64,000 nt of DNA from Candidatus Nomurabacteria bacterium. Lineage in GTDB: Bacteria; Patescibacteria; Paceibacteria; UBA9973. Numbering within the stretch: the stretch's first letter is position 1; every line of letters begins with the position of its first letter. The notes under the pieces were generated by a model, which ran no database searches, was not told where the DNA came from, and saw only the letters and a list, made by a program, of their open reading frames with translations. Shown piece after piece: positions 32,058-40,619 of the stretch. The position numbers and the translations under genes were made by a program. The stretch covers positions 178,382 to 242,381 of the forward strand of contig JAHFNH010000001.1 in the NCBI GenBank assembly GCA_023267435.1, in the 5' to 3' direction.

Positions 32058-32624
32058 ATGAAACATTTAACTGTAAAAGAAAAAGAAGTACTAATTTTCG
32101 ATAAAATGAAAAGTACTTTTCACTATAAGAACATAATGGCTTCTCCTAAATTAAAGAAGATCGTTTTGAACGTCGGTACTGGAACTGCTATCAAGAAAGA
32201 CAAGAATAAAAATGAAGCTATTGCAGAACGTCTAGCAAAAATCACCGGACAGAAGCCAGCCAAGAGAGGAGCAAAACAGTCCATCGCTTCTTTCAAGATT
32301 CGCCAAGGCGATCCTGTCGGAGTCATGGTGACTCTTCGTGGAAAGAGAATGTATGCTTTCCTTGAAAAGTTGATCAATGTTGCCCTTCCTCGTACCAAAG
32401 ACTTCCGCGGTATCAATCGCAGAGCAGTGGACAATATCGGCAACCTTACTATCGGTATCAAAGAACACACTATTTTCCCTGAAACAGCTGATGAAGATAT
32501 CAAAGATGTTTTCGGTCTTGCTATCACAATAGTATCAAGTGCTAAGACAAAACCCGAAGGTTTCATGTTTTATGAACTCTTAGGAATGCCTTTTAAGAAA
32601 GAAGACGACAAGAAAAAGAAATAA
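32058..32624 (+). CDS. rplE: 50S ribosomal protein L5 (uL5)
   Basis: A 188-residue 5S-rRNA-binding protein of the central protuberance. It has MASPKLKKIVLNVGTG, AKRGAKQSIASFKIRQGDPVGVMVTLRG, LPRTKDFRGI and a C-terminal IVSSAKTKPEGFMFYELLGMPF. It is the last gene of this half of the cluster and is followed by a very strong terminator. rpsN, normally next, is 7.4 kb away. Confidence 0.96.
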   Translation: MKHLTVKEKEVLIFDKMKSTFHYKNIMASPKLKKIVLNVGTGTAIKKDKNKNEAIAERLAKITGQKPAKRGAKQSIASFKIRQGDPVGVMVTLRGKRMYAFLEKLINVALPRTKDFRGINRRAVDNIGNLTIGIKEHTIFPETADEDIKDVFGLAITIVSSAKTKPEGFMFYELLGMPFKKEDDKKKK

Positions 32625-32633
32625 AAATAAATT

Positions 32634-32671
32634 AAAAATCCCCCGCCGACGAAAGTCGGCGGGGGATTTTG
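32634..32671 (+). terminator. Terminator of the rpsS-rplE operon
   Basis: ATCCCCCGCCGAC-GAAA-GTCGGCGGGGGAT hairpin (GC-rich stem of 13 bp, GNRA-type loop) flanked by A and T runs. Confidence 0.92.
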
Positions 32672-32688
32672 TTTCACCCAACATTCAG

Positions 32689-32717
32689 TTGACTTTTTAA
32701 GTAATATATGATAGAGT
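32689..32717 (+). promoter_or_regulatory. Promoter of the thioredoxin-like gene
   Basis: TTGACT (32689-32694), 17-nt spacer, extended -10 TGA-TAGAGT (32712-32717); leader of about 42 nt. Confidence 0.65.
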
Positions 32718-32765
32718 GTGAAGGACTAACTTCTTTGAAATAACTAAAAATCTTATATATAGAAA

Positions 32766-33965
32766 ATGAAAAAAACAGCTAATGTGTTGTTATTTATAGC
32801 GATAGCTGTAATAACAAATATTTCTTTTGCCCAACAGGGTAAAGGAATGAAATTCGAAAGTGATTCATCACTCGTTAGTGCTTTATCAAAAGCAAAAAGT
32901 GAAGGTAAGAATGTTTTCATTGATTGCTTTACCACCTGGTGTGGTCCGTGCAAATTGATGGTGAAAAATGTTTTTCCCAATGATACGGTGGGTGAATTCT
33001 TTAATTCTCACTTTGTCTGTATCAGCTACGATATGGAAACAAGTATTGGAAAAGAACTCGCCAGGACATTTGAAGTGAATTGCTATCCGACTTATCTTTT
33101 TTTAGATAAAGACGGTAAATTGTTACACAGATCAAGCGGTGCACAACCTGTAAAGGATTTCGTACAACTTGGCCATGATGCAGTTAATCCGGAGAAACAA
33201 TATGCAACACTTGAGTATGATTACAAATCAGGTGGCATTACTCCTTTAGAGCTTATTCAGTATATGCATCTGCGACAAAATTCCGGGATGTCGGTTGACC
33301 AAGAACTGGAAAAGTATTTCAGCACTCAAAAAGAAGCTGATTATACTAGTAGTATGAACTGGTCTGTAATTCGTGATTTTGGTGTGGACTACAAATCGCC
33401 TGTGTTTCAGTATTTGCTTAAAAGCAGAGAGGAATTTTGTGAATTGCATAATGCTGATTCTGTAAATATGGTTTGCGTGTCACCTTATGCCAAGTTAATG
33501 AATAAATATATTTTTGGTAAAGTTCCTGATACAACTGGTTACAAAAATATACGAACAGAATTAATTGCACTTAAATTGCCGTCCACTGAACGCTTCATCC
33601 TTGGTATGGATTTATCATTTTATGAAATAACTCAAAATTGGCAGCAATTTGCTAAAACAGCTGTTATTCATATTGAAGGTTATCATTACGATAGTCCTGA
33701 AGAGATAAATTATACCGCTTATTCATTTTATGAGCATATAAACGACACAGCATATTTGGAAAAAGCATTAGAATGGACTAAATGTTCTTTGGATATAAAA
33801 GAAGATCCGGCTTACATGGACACTTATGCTTCTTTGCTCTTTAAATTGGGTAGAAAAAAAGAAGCTCAAGCCATGGAAGAAAAGGCACTTAAATTAGCAA
33901 AAGAAAATGGAGAAGATATTTCTCAGTATGAAGAAATGTTCGCTAAAATTAAAGGTTTAAAATAG
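32766..33965 (+). CDS. Exported thioredoxin-fold protein with C-terminal helical repeats
   Basis: A 399-residue exported protein. The signal peptide VLLFIAIAVITNISFAQ is nearly shared with the 54820 gene. A thioredoxin domain (about 30-145) has the active-site WCGPC (TTWCGPCKLMVKN) and the cis-Pro in CYPTYLFLDKDG, so thiol-disulphide exchange outside the membrane is likely. The C-terminal half is helical, ending in a TPR-like pair (YLEKALEWTKCSLDIKED; KEAQAMEEKALKLAKENGED). The whole looks like Bacteroidota periplasmic thioredoxins. It sits inside the split ribosomal cluster as a single-gene unit, suggesting acquisition by transfer. Confidence 0.82.
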   Translation: MKKTANVLLFIAIAVITNISFAQQGKGMKFESDSSLVSALSKAKSEGKNVFIDCFTTWCGPCKLMVKNVFPNDTVGEFFNSHFVCISYDMETSIGKELARTFEVNCYPTYLFLDKDGKLLHRSSGAQPVKDFVQLGHDAVNPEKQYATLEYDYKSGGITPLELIQYMHLRQNSGMSVDQELEKYFSTQKEADYTSSMNWSVIRDFGVDYKSPVFQYLLKSREEFCELHNADSVNMVCVSPYAKLMNKYIFGKVPDTTGYKNIRTELIALKLPSTERFILGMDLSFYEITQNWQQFAKTAVIHIEGYHYDSPEEINYTAYSFYEHINDTAYLEKALEWTKCSLDIKEDPAYMDTYASLLFKLGRKKEAQAMEEKALKLAKENGEDISQYEEMFAKIKGLK

Positions 33966-33974
33966 TTTTTAATG

Positions 33975-34010
33975 AAAAACCGAGATAGATATCTCGGTTT
34001 TTTAATTTTT
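33975..34010 (+). terminator. Terminator of the thioredoxin-like gene
   Basis: AAAACCGAGATA-GA-TATCTCGGTTTT hairpin followed by TTAATTTTT. Confidence 0.87.
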
Positions 34011-34018
34011 ATGTGTGA

Positions 34019-34024
34019 TATAAT
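34019..34024 (+). promoter_or_regulatory. Extended -10 of the 34065 gene
   Basis: TGATATAAT; leader of about 34 nt. The last 25 nt before the ATG (ATTATTAGTTTAATTTT and on) recur almost exactly before the paralogue start at 37918. Confidence 0.6.
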
Positions 34025-34064
34025 ATATCAAGTATTTTAATTATTAGTTTAATTTTATAAAAAA

Positions 34065-37000
34065 ATGAAAAAATATATATTAGGAAGTTTAGTTTTAATG
34101 AGTATGGTTGGTTTTTTAGGAGTTAACATTCAGCATGTCGATGCTAAAGTCAAGATTGGTGCTAAATGTGGTGGATCGACTAGAAGTTCTCAAGATGGAA
34201 TGCTTGTTCCTAATCGCTGGACACTTTATTCTAATGGAAGTGGTGGATATTACGTAGCTTGTGGTATTTTACCAGTCCACCGTCCTTGGCCAATAGCCGA
34301 AAACATCCAAAGCCCAGTATCAAACACAGTAATTCCTAACACAGCAAATCCTGGAGTATCTGCAACAAACCCTATCCAATATATATTTAGAACATATCCG
34401 TTATTACCAGGTGATCCTCTTCCTGCCAATGATCCTGCAACTATCGGAAATAATCCTCCACCAATAGATCCGTATTCAAATGGTACGGAAACTCCTGTAG
34501 ATGTAAATGCAGATGGCACTGTTGGATCGATTTTTAGTACTATTGCTTCAACTGCTAAAGTAATTTGGGAGCCAACATCATTGTTTGATAATATGGAATT
34601 TTGGAATCAACCTATGATGAGCTCTTTCAGAGCATTTAGACAAAGTACTGGTGGTAATACTCCGGCTGAAAAATGGTATCCTGCACAAATAAACACGCTT
34701 CCAAATCCTGCTTCACAAATTCCATTAACTCGAGTTAAATTAAGTTGGAAACCCGTGGCTGGAGCAGACAGTTACCATGTAAAAATCACAGTAGTTAACA
34801 ATCCATTAAACGTAGATCCAAATACACCAGCAGAGGTGGTTGTACCTGCTACTACTAGAAATTATGAGTTCGATGGACGAGGCAAGGTTTGGTATAAGTC
34901 TGAAGCGGTACCGTTTGTAGCTGGTCAGGAAATTATAGGACCAGATATAATAGAACAACCTATAGTTTCAATGGTTCAAGGAAATATAAATACCAGTCAT
35001 CCAAATGATTACTACACTTATAAATGGCCTACTATTTTGGGAGCTGTGAGTTATAAATTGCAATACGCAGTATCATTTGCACCAATTATAGAAGGAACTC
35101 CTTTTGCAGATGGTGCTACATTTGTTGAAAATTCAAAAACAGTGATTGGTACTCCCGGTGGTCTTTATACTGTAACAACACATGTTTTACCTGGTGTTAT
35201 AAATGAAAACAGTAATGACTCAGATACTGGCTATCATTCATTTGATTTCGCAAATAGTCCTCTTGCTAGTATTCACCCTACTATTCCTTTTCAAGATATT
35301 TATTGGCGTGTTGAAGGTATCGATAATCAGGGTAATGTTATTAAAGAGAATATTAAATCAACAAATTACTTCACTCCTCCTGTCGCAAAGAAACCATACG
35401 CTCAAGCTTTCCCAACTTGGAACAGTACCGCTGGTGCGACTTCTTATGTAGTCGATATGGCTGAAACACCTGATGCCCTTAATCTATTGCCAAAATTAAC
35501 AAATCAAACATCTGTTGCAGAAAAAACAGGCACAACTACAAGTTCTGGAACTTTTCTTCTTAGAAGAATAGCTCCTGCTCATTCATATACTACTGGCACA
35601 TTGAATGCTGGTCTATATGCCAATGACAGCGCTAAAAAATTTGTAGTTGATGAAATAATAAAGTCATTAAAAGAAGATAGAATTTCATTTGTTAATATTA
35701 ATGCAGCAATGGGAATATATGATTTTGAAAATTCTGTAGATGAAGCAGATGCTTTGGATAGAGGAGTACCATATGTACCGGTAGATTATCAAGGAAATGA
35801 CATGGATATAGTGACAAATTTCGACAATAATAGTCCTTCAAATTACTCTGATTATCTTTCTGCGGAAAATTGGATATATCCGTTAGTCACCGATGAATTA
35901 GGTTTGGTTGTCGTACCTCAAACAGCTTCAAATGTTCTTAAATTCACCACTAATGCACCTATTAGTATTAAAAAGATTCTGACTGGTAATGCCACAATAA
36001 GTGTCAGTCAAATCGTTACTAATTCTAGTCCTACTAACTACAAGATGACGACAACTCTGACTTTTGGAGGCACAAATGGTTCCTATGCATTCAATATAAC
36101 CAAGCATGGTAACAACGGTCTGAACTTAGCGGATGAAAATGTAAATCAATATGATCTGACATATCCGACAATCGGACCTGTATCAGTGGTTCCAAGTTTG
36201 GGTGGCAAAGATATCACTGAGTTCGCAAGATTGCTTCCAGGCAAACAATATTTCTACCGAGTTACACCTCTAACAGACTCAAGCGCTGAAACCAATGTAC
36301 CATTTACTTTCGGACTAACATCTCCAGTAATGTCATTAACCACTCCGACTATGACTCCTGATTCAATGACCATCTCCACTGATGGTGAAACAACTCTTTC
36401 TGCATATGATTTACAAGGTACGATCAAATCATTAGATATTAATACTAATCAGAAACTATTACTACGAAGACCTCCTGGCAGAGAAGCCATCAATACACCT
36501 ATCACTTGGACTGTGGTTCCTAGTGCCATAGATTATGTTGTTACACTTAAGGATGCAAACCATCAAGTGATTCAGACTGTTGCAACAACAGGGTCAACAT
36601 ATACAATAACCGATCCTAATGTGGCTTATTATTCCTTGCAAGCTCGTAATTCTGTGGGTGCAGGAACAGCAAGTATAGACTATCTTTTGCCAGTTTCCGT
36701 AGTTTCCAAAACAGCAACAATAGGAACTGTTTCTGTAAAAACCTATCTTGCCAATCTCAAGGCTTATATGACATCTCTAAAGGCTACAAGAAAAGCTTAT
36801 GAAGCTTCTTTCAAAGCTACAAGCGCTGCCAATAAAACACGTCTTACAGCTATTAAAACAGCCAATGCAACGGTTTCTAAATCCATTAAAAATGTTAATG
36901 CATTGAGTGGTTCTGTTAAGGTTACTCCAACTCCAACCAATCCCAGTAGTCCTTTTAAATCTGCCCTAAATGTTCCTATTAACAATTTGAAAGTTCAAAT

Positions 37001-37784
37001 AGTTGTGGAGACAGCGCCTGGTGTATATACATCTGTCAGCGTGCCCAGCGCTACTGTGATTTCTACTACTCCAGCAGGAATTATAAAATGTCCGGCAGTG
37101 GCCGGGGTAGCATATCCTGCGACAGTAGATTGTTCTGAAACAGGATTGGCATTGAATTCCAGTGTAAAGTTATCAGCGACTTCCACCATACCGACAATAT
37201 TAAACACTCACTTCTATCAGTGGACTATGATACCTGGTTCGACTTCAGCCGGAGTAAATACTTGTACTTATCCTTCTTCCAGCAATAATATCTTGTGTAC
37301 AATGACAGGCACCAGAGAGATTCAAGCAGTTTATCAGTGTAACGATGGCTATGGATTCAACACTAAATCAAATCAATGTGAGAAGTCTGCCGTAGTTCAG
37401 ACAGCTTGTACTAAGTTTAGCCCTACGATGACAAATTGCGGTCTTGGTTTAAATATCAGCCGAATAAATAAAAATTCTTTTACTTACAATGTGGCTGTTT
37501 CTCCAGCATCGCCTCTAGTGTCTGTGAACACCGCGCCAAGTTCTTCTTCACAATGTGTTAATAGTGGAACTTCGACTGCGACAAATTGTTATTTGTTCTA
37601 CAATTCTTCTCCGCAATCAGTGACCTTGACTGCGTCTTCTTCTTCAGGAAGTCTGCCAGTCGGTTTCAAATGGATAGCGGGAACAGGATTGCCTTGTAAC
37701 AATTCCACTTCAGCTACTTGTACTGTAAATATCACTAACCTGACTTCACAAGTTGCCGGAGGCATAACTGCTTCATTTCCTTAA
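34065..37784 (+). CDS. Very large exported protein with Ig/Fn3-like repeats
   Basis: A 1239-residue exported protein, the largest gene here. The signal peptide is YILGSLVLMSMVGFLGVNI with a likely cut near VDA. Several beta-sandwich-like units recur with an LSWKPVAGADSYHVKI-type motif (also YKWPTILGAVSYKLQY, PTWNSTAGATSYVVDM, TWTVVPSAIDYVVTL), as in fibronectin-type surface proteins. An A/K/T-rich helical segment (about 890-970) follows, then a cysteine-bearing C-terminus (about 1000-1239). It is probably a cell-surface or S-layer-like protein. The signal peptide and 5' leader are shared with the 37918 gene. Confidence 0.75.
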   Translation: MKKYILGSLVLMSMVGFLGVNIQHVDAKVKIGAKCGGSTRSSQDGMLVPNRWTLYSNGSGGYYVACGILPVHRPWPIAENIQSPVSNTVIPNTANPGVSATNPIQYIFRTYPLLPGDPLPANDPATIGNNPPPIDPYSNGTETPVDVNADGTVGSIFSTIASTAKVIWEPTSLFDNMEFWNQPMMSSFRAFRQSTGGNTPAEKWYPAQINTLPNPASQIPLTRVKLSWKPVAGADSYHVKITVVNNPLNVDPNTPAEVVVPATTRNYEFDGRGKVWYKSEAVPFVAGQEIIGPDIIEQPIVSMVQGNINTSHPNDYYTYKWPTILGAVSYKLQYAVSFAPIIEGTPFADGATFVENSKTVIGTPGGLYTVTTHVLPGVINENSNDSDTGYHSFDFANSPLASIHPTIPFQDIYWRVEGIDNQGNVIKENIKSTNYFTPPVAKKPYAQAFPTWNSTAGATSYVVDMAETPDALNLLPKLTNQTSVAEKTGTTTSSGTFLLRRIAPAHSYTTGTLNAGLYANDSAKKFVVDEIIKSLKEDRISFVNINAAMGIYDFENSVDEADALDRGVPYVPVDYQGNDMDIVTNFDNNSPSNYSDYLSAENWIYPLVTDELGLVVVPQTASNVLKFTTNAPISIKKILTGNATISVSQIVTNSSPTNYKMTTTLTFGGTNGSYAFNITKHGNNGLNLADENVNQYDLTYPTIGPVSVVPSLGGKDITEFARLLPGKQYFYRVTPLTDSSAETNVPFTFGLTSPVMSLTTPTMTPDSMTISTDGETTLSAYDLQGTIKSLDINTNQKLLLRRPPGREAINTPITWTVVPSAIDYVVTLKDANHQVIQTVATTGSTYTITDPNVAYYSLQARNSVGAGTASIDYLLPVSVVSKTATIGTVSVKTYLANLKAYMTSLKATRKAYEASFKATSAANKTRLTAIKTANATVSKSIKNVNALSGSVKVTPTPTNPSSPFKSALNVPINNLKVQIVVETAPGVYTSVSVPSATVISTTPAGIIKCPAVAGVAYPATVDCSETGLALNSSVKLSATSTIPTILNTHFYQWTMIPGSTSAGVNTCTYPSSSNNILCTMTGTREIQAVYQCNDGYGFNTKSNQCEKSAVVQTACTKFSPTMTNCGLGLNISRINKNSFTYNVAVSPASPLVSVNTAPSSSSQCVNSGTSTATNCYLFYNSSPQSVTLTASSSSGSLPVGFKWIAGTGLPCNNSTSATCTVNITNLTSQVAGGITASFP

Positions 37785-37804
37785 TAATTAAAAGTATTTT
37801 TAAC

Positions 37805-37835
37805 AAAAACAGCCTCAGAAATGGGGCTGTTTTTT
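37805..37835 (+). terminator. Terminator of the 34065 gene
   Basis: AAAACAGCC(T)C/GGGGCTGTTTT-type stem followed by a T-run. Confidence 0.8.
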
Positions 37836-37864
37836 AATTTGCTTGTTTGTTTCTTGTATAGTGT

Positions 37865-37870
37865 TATAAT
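37865..37870 (+). promoter_or_regulatory. Extended -10 of the 37918 gene
   Basis: TGTTATAAT; leader of about 40 nt whose 3' part duplicates the leader of the 34065 gene, so promoter-proximal DNA was duplicated together with the signal peptide. Confidence 0.6.
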
Positions 37871-37917
37871 AGATCCATTATCAGTTTTTAATTATTAGTT
37901 TAATTTTGTAAAAAAAT

Positions 37918-38610
37918 ATGAAAAAATATATATTAGGTTTGTCAGTTTTGACTTTGTTGGTTTTTGTTGGTTTTGGTGCTCAAAAGGCTTTTGCAGCTGC
38001 AAAGTGTAGCGTTGCTGCCGACTGTCCTGGTGCAACAGATAAGTGTTGGTATGGTTCATGCGTAGCTACTATGACTGTAGGAGGAGGGGTTCTTAATAGT
38101 ATTGATAATGCTTCCGTAGTTGCTAAAGATTCTAACGCTACTAATCTGCAACTCAGAACAGCTCTTCAGGCATTAGTTGATGCTAATAAATTTGATATTG
38201 CTACTAGATCTGATTATCAAACACCAGTCGCAGGTCAAAAGACAGTAGCAGGAACTCCAGATGTTACTGCAACTAGTTATGAACTTGCTATTTATGATGT
38301 ACAAGGTAATTATAAACTTTCAATCCATGATCTTCAAACACCAAAGGTAACTTTAAACAATATAAATTACCCTGGTCTTCAGGCTGGAGATAAGTTTGCA
38401 ACTAGATGGTATGTTAATAATAAGCTAGGAAAAAGTCCAGCTGGTGCTTTGACTGTTTTAACAGCTGATGCAGTTGCTGGTGGTAAATCAGCTACTTCTG
38501 TTGATGCTAAGAACTTTGCTTCTTGTGATGCACAACTCAAGGCTGTTTATCAAGGATTTTCATTCCTTAATAGGATAATAAAAGATCCAACCGCTGGTCC
38601 TAAGTATTAA
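37918..38610 (+). CDS. Exported protein, smaller relative of the 1239-residue protein
   Basis: A 230-residue exported protein. Its first residues (MKKYILGLSVLTLLVFVGFG) match the 34065 signal peptide and the 5' leader DNA is almost the same. A short disulphide-type segment (CSVAADCPGATDKCWYGSC) resembles a small cysteine knot. It is followed by one beta-sandwich-like unit (TATSYELAIYDVQGNYKLS). It is likely displayed with the large protein on the envelope. Confidence 0.72.
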   Translation: MKKYILGLSVLTLLVFVGFGAQKAFAAAKCSVAADCPGATDKCWYGSCVATMTVGGGVLNSIDNASVVAKDSNATNLQLRTALQALVDANKFDIATRSDYQTPVAGQKTVAGTPDVTATSYELAIYDVQGNYKLSIHDLQTPKVTLNNINYPGLQAGDKFATRWYVNNKLGKSPAGALTVLTADAVAGGKSATSVDAKNFASCDAQLKAVYQGFSFLNRIIKDPTAGPKY

Positions 38611-38650
38611 TAACAAAAACTTGTTAATCTTTAACAAGAAATAGTTAATC

Positions 38651-38684
38651 AAAAAATCCTCCGCCACTGGCGGAGGATTTTTTG
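38651..38684. terminator. Terminator (37918 gene / Fic-like gene)
   Basis: AAAATCCTCCGCCA-C-TGGCGGAGGATTTT, between converging genes. The same CCTCCGCCA/TGGCGGAGG stem recurs at 51973 and 54712. Confidence 0.9.
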
Positions 38685-38714
38685 TTGGTTGAGAGATTAA
38701 AGTTTGACTATTTT

Positions 38715-39770
38715 TTACTCAACTAAATATGTATTTGTGGAAAATATATATTGTTCAATAAATATTTTTTTCATTGGCATTATTGAGTACGTTTCATAGA
38801 ATACTAGTATAGCTTCGCGATAATTTACTTCATCGACACTCCTGTATGAAAGTGGTGCGCATTTATGTGCAAGTAAAATAGCATTGGCTAAAAGTCTAGC
38901 AGTTCTTTTATTTCCATCTTCGAATGGTTGAATATAACTCATTCCAAGTATTATGAGTAGTGCTTTGGTATAAGGGTTATTTGTATGGTTAACTAATTTA
39001 TTCAGTTCTTCCAAAGCTTCATGAATTTGGTATTGATTATCAAGTGGCTTGTATACAGTACCAGTTATTCCAACTGGAGACTTTCTAATTCCAAAATTTA
39101 CATTAAGTCCGGAAACTATTTTTTTATGAATTTCTTCAACAAGGGGATTTTGGATATTTTTAGAAAAATCTCCTTCTCGCTCTAAAATAAACTCGAAAGC
39201 TTTTTTATGATTTAATATCATTATAGATTCATTTTTTGAGTGTCCTTTAGCCGGTATCCCTTCACGAATTAGACGTTCAGTGTCAAGCAGAGTGTATGTA
39301 TTTCCTTCTATTTTTGATGATTTCCAGGATAATTCTATAATGAATCTCTCCAATTCTTTTTTATGGATTCCTTTTGGAGAATTTTTTATGCGTATCCTAT
39401 ATTCTTTTGTTGCATTATCAAGTTCAATTTCTTCTTCTTTTGAGAATAAATTAAAATCTATTTTAGAAAATAATTCAAAATTATAAGATTTTGAACCGCT
39501 TCTCTTATCTGGATCAATGGCACAATATGTTTTTGCATCAATAGGGGATAAGATTTCTCCTTGTACGCTTAATTTGTAGATTATAGATCTTCCTTTACCA
39601 GTTTTTTCTAAATATCCAAGTTTTAAAAGATTTGATAAATCTCTTTTTATTGTTACAAGAGAACTTCTTTCCTTTTTTTTAAGGATATTAAAAATACCCG
39701 ACGAAGAAATTTCTTTTTCTTGCCTTATTATTTCTAGTATGTTTATTTGTCTATTTTTTAACTCTGTCAT
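38715..39770 (-). CDS. HTH-Fic domain protein with Gln in place of the catalytic His
   Basis: A 351-residue protein. The N-terminal winged helix (about 1-70; SSSGIFNILKKKERSSLVTIKRDLSNLLK) is followed by a Fic/DOC domain. The inhibitory-helix motif S-xxx-EG appears as SSKIEGNTY. The Fic loop reads YIQPFEDGNKRTARLLAN, against the canonical HPFxDGN(G/K)R. The attacking histidine is thus glutamine (codon CAA), so AMP transfer should be impaired. It may act mainly as a DNA-binding regulator or by altered chemistry. Two phased CGTATCATTTT sites precede the gene. It is the last gene of the insert that splits the spc operon. Confidence 0.85.
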   Translation of the reverse strand: MTELKNRQINILEIIRQEKEISSSGIFNILKKKERSSLVTIKRDLSNLLKLGYLEKTGKGRSIIYKLSVQGEILSPIDAKTYCAIDPDKRSGSKSYNFELFSKIDFNLFSKEEEIELDNATKEYRIRIKNSPKGIHKKELERFIIELSWKSSKIEGNTYTLLDTERLIREGIPAKGHSKNESIMILNHKKAFEFILEREGDFSKNIQNPLVEEIHKKIVSGLNVNFGIRKSPVGITGTVYKPLDNQYQIHEALEELNKLVNHTNNPYTKALLIILGMSYIQPFEDGNKRTARLLANAILLAHKCAPLSYRSVDEVNYREAILVFYETYSIMPMKKIFIEQYIFSTNTYLVE

Positions 39771-39773
39771 TAT

Positions 39774-39812
39774 CGTATCATTTTAACCATTTAATCGTAT
39801 CATTTTGATACG
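39774..39812 (-). promoter_or_regulatory. Candidate operator: two phased CGTATCATTTT sites upstream of the Fic-like gene
   Basis: CGTATCATTTT occurs at 39774-39784 and 39796-39806, exactly 22 bp apart. The second is part of the palindrome CGTATCA-TTT-TGATACG (39796-39812). It lies within the spacer of a TTGCCT-17-TACGAT promoter on the minus strand. Self-regulation by the protein's own winged helix is the simplest reading. Confidence 0.65.
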
Positions 39813-39881
39813 TAAAAGGCAAGTTTTTTAGTGGTTTATTTTAAAGGTTTCTAGTTTTTTAATTATCTTAATTGATTAAAT

Positions 39882-39910
39882 TTGACTATTTTATTTCATT
39901 CTGCTAGTAT
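39882..39910 (+). promoter_or_regulatory. Promoter of the rpsN-secY operon
   Basis: TTGACT (39882-39887), 17-nt spacer, extended -10 TGC-TAGTAT (39905-39910), the same -10 as the rpsS operon. Leader about 108 nt. Confidence 0.75.
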
Positions 39911-39913
39911 CAG

Positions 39914-39985
39914 AACTAAGGGAATAGGTTTTGATTAATCCATTTTTCTCCTTATTTTTTCAGGCAACTGAGGGAATAAGAAAAG
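39914..39985 (+). promoter_or_regulatory. Repeat-bearing leader of the rpsN operon, possible attenuator
   Basis: AACTAAGGGAATAGG (near 39914) and AACTGAGGGAATAAG (near 39966) are direct repeats. Between them lies CTCCTTATTTTTT, which can pair with the first repeat (TAAGG/CCTTA) ahead of a T-run. Two competing pairings of this type resemble ribosomal-protein autoregulation. The claim rests on sequence inspection only. Confidence 0.4.
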
Positions 39986-40024
39986 AAGTGAGATATTGCA
40001 AAGCAAACCCGATATTATTTTTAT

Positions 40025-40210
40025 ATGGCAAAAACATCAGTTATAGCAAGAAGTAAAAAAACACCTAAGTTTTCAACTCGACAGAAGAATCGATGTTTTC
40101 GTTGTGGCCGTGGTAACGGTTTCATGAGAGATTTCGGCCTATGTCGTATTTGTTTCAGAGAATTGGCAAACGAAGGTATGTTGCCAGGTATTAGAAAGTC
40201 TTCTTGGTAA
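40025..40210 (+). CDS. rpsN: 30S ribosomal protein S14 type Z (uS14)
   Basis: A 61-residue zinc-binding form of S14. The four-cysteine ribbon is CFRCGRGNGFMRDFGLCRICF, interrupted here only as C-x2-C and C-x2-C, followed by LANEGMLPGIRKSSW. It opens the second half of the spc operon under its own promoter. Confidence 0.96.
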   Translation: MAKTSVIARSKKTPKFSTRQKNRCFRCGRGNGFMRDFGLCRICFRELANEGMLPGIRKSSW

Positions 40211-40223
40211 TTTCAAAAAATAT

Positions 40224-40610
40224 ATGGATTCAATTTCAAACATGATAATAATGCTTAAAAATGCAAGCCTTGCCGGCAAGGAGTCTGTTTCTTTACCATA
40301 TTCAAAAATGAAAGCAGCGATAGCAGAATGTTTAAAGAAAGAAGGTTATGTTACTGAAATTTCAAAGAAAACAAAAAAAGGCCAGCCTTTGCTTGAAGTC
40401 GGCTTGGTCTATGTAGACAAGAAGCCAAAAATCACCGAAGTAGAAAGAATTTCCAAACAATCCCGCCGAGTATATTTCGGAATGAAAGATATTCATACAG
40501 TTCGCAATGGTTCAGGACTTTTAGTTCTTTCCACACCCAAAGGCATTATGTCCGGCAAGCAAGCTAGAAAAGAACAAGTCGGAGGAGAGGCATTATTTAA
40601 AATTTGGTAA
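40224..40610 (+). CDS. rpsH: 30S ribosomal protein S8 (uS8)
   Basis: A 128-residue 16S-rRNA-binding protein, a classical spc-operon autoregulator in E. coli. It begins MDSISNMIIMLKNASLAGKE, with VSLPYSKMKAAIAECLKKEGY. It ends LVLSTPKGIMSGKQARKEQVGGEALFKIW, broken at the usual STSKG(I/L)M motif. Canonical place between rpsN and rplF. Confidence 0.95.
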   Translation: MDSISNMIIMLKNASLAGKESVSLPYSKMKAAIAECLKKEGYVTEISKKTKKGQPLLEVGLVYVDKKPKITEVERISKQSRRVYFGMKDIHTVRNGSGLLVLSTPKGIMSGKQARKEQVGGEALFKIW

Positions 40611-40619
40611 TTAAAATAT

